Of a stretch of DNA of 64,000 nucleotides, positions 60,159-64,000 are shown in pieces. Within the stretch, counting starts at the first letter, position 1; every line of letters starts with the position of its first letter. This stretch comes from CAVURS01 sp963834425. Its GTDB lineage: Bacteria > Actinomycetota > Actinomycetes > Actinomycetales > CAVURS01. The notes below the pieces were generated by a model, which was not told the DNA's origin, did no database searches, and worked only from the letters and a program-made list of their open reading frames with translations. The DNA lies in NCBI GenBank assembly GCA_963834425.1, contig CAWIBR010000019.1, forward strand, positions 62,001 through 126,000. The letters are read 5' to 3'. The position numbers and the translations under genes were made by a program.

Positions 60159-60259
60159 CCCGGGGTAGACGGCACCGACCGCGGAATGTTGACTGGGCAA
60201 CAAACGGCTGAGGGGTCCTTCCCGTCCGCAGCCGGCGACAACTGACGGAGGTCTCCCCC

Positions 60260-61720
60260 ATGCCACTCCTCGACGACGCCACCTGGCAGCGCAAGATCTA
60301 CTCCTCCGGCTGGGTCGACGGCTCCGGTGAGCCCTACCCGGTCGTCTCACCGTCGACCGGTGAGCAGCTCGGCACGATGGGCCAGGCCACCCCCGATGAC
60401 GTACGCCGAGCAGCCGCGACGGCCGCTGCCGCGCAACGAGATTGGGCGGCCGCGCCGTACAACGAACGAGCGGCCGTGCTGCGCCGGGCCGGGGATCTCT
60501 GGCACGCCAACGCCGAGGAGATCACCGGCTGGCTGATGCGGGAGACCGGGGCGATCGGCCCGTTCGGCGGCTTCCAGATCATGACCTCGGCCGAGGAGTG
60601 CTACGAGGCCGCGGCCCTGGCCTCCGCGCCGTACGGCGAGTTGCTCCGGTCGATGAACCCGCGGCTGAGCCTGGCCCGGCGGGTGCCGGTCGGCGTGGTC
60701 GGGGTCATCGCGCCGTTCAACGTGCCGACGATCCTGTCCATCCGCGCCGTGGCGCCGGCGCTCGCGCTCGGCAACGCGGTGCTGCTCAAGCCGGACCCCC
60801 GCACGGCGGTGGCTGGTGGAGCGGTGCTCGCCGAGATCTTCGCGCAGGCCGGGCTGCCGGACGGGCTGCTGCACGTGCTGCCGGGCGGCGTCGACGTCGG
60901 CGAGGCGCTCGTCACCGACCCCGCCGTGCGGGTCATCTCGTTCACCGGGTCGACCCGGGCCGGGCGCGCGGTGGCGACCTTGGCGGCTCAGCACCTCAAG
61001 CGCGTTCACCTCGAGCTGGGCGGCAACTCGGCGCTGCTGATCCTGGACGACGTGGACGTCGACGCGGCCTCGTCGGTCGGGGCGTGGGGGTCGTTCGCGC
61101 ACCAGGGCCAGGTCTGCATGGCCGCCGGCCGGCATCTGGTGCAGGCGGGGGTGGCCGACGACTACATCTCGGCGCTGGCGGCCCGGGCCGACCATCTGCC
61201 CGTCGGGGATCCCACCAGCGGGACCGTCGCGCTCGGGCCGGTCATCGACGCCGGCCAGCGCGACCGGATCCACCAGCTCGTGACCGGCTCGGTCGAGGCC
61301 GGGGCCCGGCTCGCAGCCGGCGGCACCTACGAAGATCTCTACTACCGGCCCACGGTGCTGGCCGACGTGCCGACCACCTCACCGGCCTACACCGACGAGG
61401 TCTTCGGGCCGGTGGCGCCGATCGTGCGGTTCGACTCGATCGACGACGTCGTGCGACTGGCCGCGGACACGCCGTACGGGCTGTCGCTCGGGATCCTCAC
61501 CCGCGATGTGATGCGCGGGCTGGAGATCGCCGAGCGCATCCCGTCCGGCCTGGTCCACATCAACGACCAGACCATCAACGACGAGGCGACCATCCCGTTC
61601 GGCGGGGTCAAGGATTCGGGCACGGGCGCCCGGCATGGTGGCCCGCAGGCCAACCTGGACGCCTTCACCGACACCCAGTGGGTGACCGTGCGGGGCACGC
61701 TGCCGCAGTACCCGATGTAG
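60260..61720 (+). CDS. benzaldehyde/aromatic aldehyde dehydrogenase
   Basis: 486 residues. VIAPFNVPTILSIRAVAPAL, general base in VHLELGGNSALLI, catalytic Cys in HQGQVCMAAGRHL and the EVFGPVAPIVRF cofactor motif. GQVCMAAGR and the VHINDQTINDEATIPFGGVK end are typical of benzaldehyde, vanillin and salicylaldehyde dehydrogenases. It would oxidise a 4-hydroxybenzaldehyde-type compound to the acid used by PobA. GGAGG lies 10 bases before the ATG. About 100 bp after pobA, ended by a strong hairpin. Confidence 0.88.
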   Translation: MPLLDDATWQRKIYSSGWVDGSGEPYPVVSPSTGEQLGTMGQATPDDVRRAAATAAAAQRDWAAAPYNERAAVLRRAGDLWHANAEEITGWLMRETGAIGPFGGFQIMTSAEECYEAAALASAPYGELLRSMNPRLSLARRVPVGVVGVIAPFNVPTILSIRAVAPALALGNAVLLKPDPRTAVAGGAVLAEIFAQAGLPDGLLHVLPGGVDVGEALVTDPAVRVISFTGSTRAGRAVATLAAQHLKRVHLELGGNSALLILDDVDVDAASSVGAWGSFAHQGQVCMAAGRHLVQAGVADDYISALAARADHLPVGDPTSGTVALGPVIDAGQRDRIHQLVTGSVEAGARLAAGGTYEDLYYRPTVLADVPTTSPAYTDEVFGPVAPIVRFDSIDDVVRLAADTPYGLSLGILTRDVMRGLEIAERIPSGLVHINDQTINDEATIPFGGVKDSGTGARHGGPQANLDAFTDTQWVTVRGTLPQYPM

Positions 61721-61747
61721 CCCATCTGCCCTGGACCAGATGGTGCC

Positions 61748-61780
61748 GAACGCAGACGGAACGCAGACGGAACGCAGATC
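61748..61780. repeat. 11-bp tandem repeat, three copies
   Basis: GAACGCAGACG occurs at 61748-61758 and 61759-61769, with GAACGCAGATC at 61770-61780 running into the terminator stem. One-turn spacing could bind a protein, or it may be simple slippage after the aldehyde dehydrogenase gene. Confidence 0.8.
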
Positions 61781-61815
61781 GGCGCCGGTCACCCGAGAGG
61801 GTGATCGGCGCCGAT
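61778..61815 (+). terminator. 17-bp stem-loop terminator after the aldehyde dehydrogenase gene
   Basis: Arms 61778-61794 and 61799-61815 pair over 17 bp with a GAGA loop. The one non-Watson-Crick pair is G-U in plus-strand RNA and C-A in minus-strand RNA. It lies between the aldehyde dehydrogenase stop and the stop of the small minus-strand gene, so it may serve both but favours the plus strand. Confidence 0.75.
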
Positions 61816-61834
61816 GGGCGTCCTGAGCCGGAGG

Positions 61835-61960
61835 TCAGCGGGTGGCGCGACTCTTCCGGTTGAGCTCGATGACGCGAAGCTGCGCGTAGGCGATGTCCGC
61901 CCAGATGGCGGCGATCTTGTGGCTGAAGCCCGATCCCTGGACCGGGGCGTTGCTGGTCAT
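61835..61960 (-). CDS. small protein of 41 residues, unknown function
   Basis: The sequence opens MTSNAPVQGSGFSHKIAAIW and ends LRVIELNRKSRATR. AAGGAG lies six bases before the ATG at 61960, one of the strongest ribosome sites in the window, and third positions are mostly G/C. The middle (about 13-32) can form an amphipathic helix; the C-terminus is basic. It is divergent from a LysR gene with a dyad between, the usual layout of a LysR target, and is followed by a strong hairpin. The family is not recognised. Confidence 0.6.
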   Translation of the reverse strand: MTSNAPVQGSGFSHKIAAIWADIAYAQLRVIELNRKSRATR

Positions 61961-62046
61961 TGCCTTCTCCTTGGTTCGCGGTGTGGGTGCTTGCTGCACT
62001 CCTTACAACACCGTGATCGGCAATCTAAAGCCCCACCATGAGTGCG

Positions 62047-62072
62047 GAATCTTCGCCCTGAGCCTAAGATTC
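62047..62072. promoter_or_regulatory. GAATCTT-N12-AAGATTC dyad before lysR
   Basis: A perfect 7-bp dyad in a relatively AT-rich stretch, ending four bases before the lysR ATG and 87 bases from the small gene start. It contains T-N11-A spacing variants typical of LysR sites. Its position suggests autorepression. Confidence 0.5.
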
Positions 62073-62076
62073 TCTG

Positions 62077-63015
62077 ATGCTCGACTTGCGCCGTCTCGCC
62101 GTCCTCCACCAGTTCAGCGTCTCCGGGAGCATCACGGCGACGGCCGACGCCCTGGGCTACTCGGCGTCGGCCATCTCGCAGCAGCTGACCGCCCTGGAAC
62201 GCGAGACCGGAGCCGTCCTCCTGGAGCGCACCGCGCGCAGCGCGACCCTCACGGACGCCGGCCGGTTGCTGGCCCGGCATGCGCGCACGCTGCTCGCCGA
62301 CTCCGAGGCCGCCGAGGCCGACCTGGCCGCGCTGCTCGGCCGGGTCAGCGGCTTCCTGCACATCACGACCATCCCGAGCCTGGCGGCGCCGGTCGCGTCG
62401 GCGCTGGCCACGCTGCAACGGGAGCATCCGGACCTGGAGATCGTGATGCGGCAGACCACGACTGACCAGGCCGCCGCCAACGTCGCCGACCACCTCAGCG
62501 ACATCGCCGTCGCCGACGACTGGTCGATGCGGGCGTGGCGGCCGCCTGAAGGGCTGAAGAAGCGCAAGGTCTTCACCGAGGCCGTCGTCCTCGCGGTCCC
62601 GGCCGACCATCCGCTCGCCGCGTTGCACCGGCCGCTCAGTGCGAAGGAGTTCAGCACCGCCGTGGCCGAGATGACCTGGCTGTGTACGCCGGAGGGCCAG
62701 GGGTCGCGGGTGGCCGGGGACGAGCGGCTCGCCGAGGACTCCGCGACGCCGAGGCGGCGGTGGGAGTTCGAGGGGCTGCGGACCATCGCCGAGCTGGTGG
62801 CCGACGGCACCGGATGCGCGCTGCTGCCGGAGACGGTCGCCATGACCCAGCCGCCCGATCGGTTGCGCAGTCTGCGGCTGACTCCCAGCATGAACCGTCA
62901 CGTGCACCTGCTGACCCGCGCGAGCACCGCGACCAGCCCCACCATCGCGGTCAGCGTCGAGGCGATCATGGCCCGTCTGCAGGACGTCGTCGAGCTCGCC
63001 GAGTCCGCCGTCTGA
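62077..63015 (+). CDS. LysR-family transcriptional regulator
   Basis: 312 residues. Helix-turn-helix at about 3-62 (LDLRRLAVLHQFSVSGSITA, ADALGYSASAISQQLTALE), then a periplasmic-binding-like effector domain from about 90. Divergent from the 41-residue gene, its likely target. It also follows the aromatic cluster, so an aromatic ligand is possible but unproven. Seven bases after its stop begins copy B of the dispersed repeat. Confidence 0.88.
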   Translation: MLDLRRLAVLHQFSVSGSITATADALGYSASAISQQLTALERETGAVLLERTARSATLTDAGRLLARHARTLLADSEAAEADLAALLGRVSGFLHITTIPSLAAPVASALATLQREHPDLEIVMRQTTTDQAAANVADHLSDIAVADDWSMRAWRPPEGLKKRKVFTEAVVLAVPADHPLAALHRPLSAKEFSTAVAEMTWLCTPEGQGSRVAGDERLAEDSATPRRRWEFEGLRTIAELVADGTGCALLPETVAMTQPPDRLRSLRLTPSMNRHVHLLTRASTATSPTIAVSVEAIMARLQDVVELAESAV

Positions 63016-63021
63016 GGTCAG

Positions 63022-63162
63022 GCAAAGCCGCTGAGGACGACGCGCCGGTACGCCGCGGGGCTGGCTCCGGCTCGCGGGGCACGGGAAGGACGCGAGTCAC
63101 GAGCAGGACCCAGCCCGCGGCGTACCGGGCGCTCTTGCTTCCCAGCGCCTTTGTCTTTTGAG
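63022..63162. repeat. dispersed repeat, copy B, with long imperfect inverted ends
   Basis: The left end (63022-63064) and right end (63110-63157) are imperfect reverse complements over roughly 43 bp, sharing GGTACGCCGCGGG and the CAAAG ends. The outer parts match copy A at 11.1 kb. It fills the gap between lysR and the convergent MetE-like gene, ending three bases before that gene's stop. Could be a bidirectional terminator family or a small non-autonomous element. Confidence 0.65.
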
Positions 63163-63164
63163 CC

Positions 63165-64000
63165 CTAGCCCCAGACCTCGGCGGCGGTCTCGACGATCAG
63201 CGCGAGCTTGGCGACCTCTTCGTCGTAGCTCAGCACGTTGCCCTCGACGGTCGAGGAGAAACCGCACTGCGGCGACAGGCACAGCTGCTCGAGCGGGACG
63301 AACTTCGCCGCTTCATCGATCCGACGCTTCAGGCCGTCCTTGGACTCGAGCGCGCCCCGCTTGGTCGTGACCAGGCCAAGGACGACCTGCTTGCCCTCCG
63401 GCACGAACCGCAGCGGTGCGAACCCACCCGAGCGCTCGTCGTCGTACTCCAGGAAGAAGCCGTCGACATCGAGCTGGCTGAAGAGCGCCTCGGCGACGAA
63501 GTCATAGCCACCCTCGGCCGCCCAGGACGAGCGGAAGTTGCCGCGGCACATGTGCGTCGTGATCTGCATGCCCTCGGGCCGGCCGGCCAGCGCGGCGTTG
63601 ATGTTGCGGATGTAGAGCTCGTGCTGGTGCTCGGCATCGCCACCCTGAGCGGCCACCATCGCGCGCTGCTGCGGGTCGTTGAGATAGGCCAGGCTGGTGT
63701 CGTCGAGCTGCAGGTAGGTGCAGCCCAGCTCGCCGAGTCGGCGGACCTGCTCGGCGTACGCCGCGGTGAGGTCGGTCCAGAACTCGTCCAGCTCCGGATA
63801 GATCGCCTGGTCGATGGCCGCCCGGCCGCCGCGGTAGTGGACCATGCTGGGCGACGGGATGGTCAGCTTCGGCGTCTGGCCTTCGCTCACGTGATCCTTC
63901 AGGAAGGTGAACGCCTCACCGAAGATGGTGTGCGGCAACGAGATCCGCTCGTGGACGCTCAGCGCGGCCGACTCGAAGTCGAGCTCGCCGGCCTCGTTGC
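63165..64000 (-). CDS. MetE-like (cobalamin-independent methionine synthase C-terminal family) protein, 5' end outside the window
   Basis: 278 residues visible; the frame is open at base 64000, so the start lies beyond. Zinc-site motifs of the MetE C-terminal/YxjG-type family are present: His and Cys in MQITTHMCRGNFRSS, Glu in FFLEYDDERSG and Cys in CLSPQCGFSSTVEGN. YLQLDDTSLAYL holds the conserved acidic pair. These shorter proteins often act on thiols other than homocysteine or on methyl donors other than folate. Converges with lysR. Confidence 0.87.
   Translation of the reverse strand, partial: NEAGELDFESAALSVHERISLPHTIFGEAFTFLKDHVSEGQTPKLTIPSPSMVHYRGGRAAIDQAIYPELDEFWTDLTAAYAEQVRRLGELGCTYLQLDDTSLAYLNDPQQRAMVAAQGGDAEHQHELYIRNINAALAGRPEGMQITTHMCRGNFRSSWAAEGGYDFVAEALFSQLDVDGFFLEYDDERSGGFAPLRFVPEGKQVVLGLVTTKRGALESKDGLKRRIDEAAKFVPLEQLCLSPQCGFSSTVEGNVLSYDEEVAKLALIVETAAEVWG

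Larger units (their letters stand above)
61721..62076. other. 356-bp region: tandem repeat, terminator, 41-codon gene and divergent promoter
   Basis: Contains an 11-bp repeat (61748-61780), a 17-bp stem-loop (61778-61815), a small minus-strand gene (61835-61960) and the divergent promoter with a 7-bp dyad before lysR (62047-62072). Each is listed separately. Confidence 0.7.

Overview
This window looks like the chromosome of a high-GC Actinomycetota. GC is very high with strong G/C third-position bias. Genes sit in tight operons joined by ATGA/GTGA/TGATG overlaps, and typical families are present (PucR, ECF sigma with RskA-like anti-sigma, DUF222/HNH, MocR, CHAD). No rRNA, tRNA, CRISPR array or intact insertion sequence was seen. 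The genus cannot be fixed from the sequence.

Layout. 1-8.3 kb: FtsX-type permease with two ABC ATPases, an SDR, a SAM methyltransferase, a Ni/Co permease behind a Nur-like box, an anti-sigma/ECF-sigma pair and a secreted protein. 8.7-15.9 kb: purine catabolism (OHCU decarboxylase, HIU hydrolase, uricase, guanine-deaminase-like protein, PucR, 8-oxoguanine deaminase, AIG2-like protein, allantoicase). 15.9-21.5 kb: IclR regulator divergent from glyoxylate salvage (hyi, glxR, gcl, glxK), so purine carbon can flow from glyoxylate to glycerate phosphate. Allantoinase and ureidoglycolate lyase are not in the window. 21.5-24.9 kb: MFS exporter, sulfurtransferase, PPOX-fold protein, class II glutamine amidotransferase. 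24.9-30.9 kb: xylose locus (ROK regulator, permease, ATPase, binding protein, divergent xylA). 31-37.5 kb: CoA-transferase with ArsR regulator, SerA with a D-2-hydroxyglutarate-dehydrogenase-like flavoprotein, MocR divergent from an AhpD-like protein. 37.6-39.1 kb: a badly frame-broken DUF222/HNH gene. 39.3-41.6 kb: APH-like kinase divergent from an acyl-CoA dehydrogenase.

41.6-48.5 kb is the most unusual part. A GntR/UTRA regulator, an APC permease and a 711-residue PfkB-kinase::SIS fusion match the parts list of fructosamine (frl) catabolism. They are followed without a gap by a nucleotidyltransferase-fold protein, a metallophosphoesterase and a LOG/SLOG-fold protein. 48.5-52.8 kb: a SigJ-type ECF sigma with an NmrA-like protein, then a CYTH/CHAD protein translationally coupled to a ParA-type ATPase. 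52.9-61.7 kb: complete protocatechuate branch of the beta-ketoadipate pathway (pcaHGBDCIJ) with an IclR regulator, pobA and a benzaldehyde-type dehydrogenase. 61.8-64 kb: a 41-codon small gene with a strong ribosome binding site, a divergent LysR gene, and the 3' part of a MetE-like methyltransferase running off the window.

About a dozen genes are out of frame. In nearly every case where the change could be traced, deleting one G from a G run of three or four restores both the protein and the expected overlap with the next gene. I therefore treat most of these as sequence or assembly errors rather than pseudogenes. The HNH gene may be truly decayed. Repeat and regulatory highlights: three TTCCG-N5-CG(G/A)AA sites at IclR-linked promoters, a TATGTTG-N7-CAACATA site in the xylose promoter, a Nur-like box, and a dispersed repeat present twice, each time between convergent genes.
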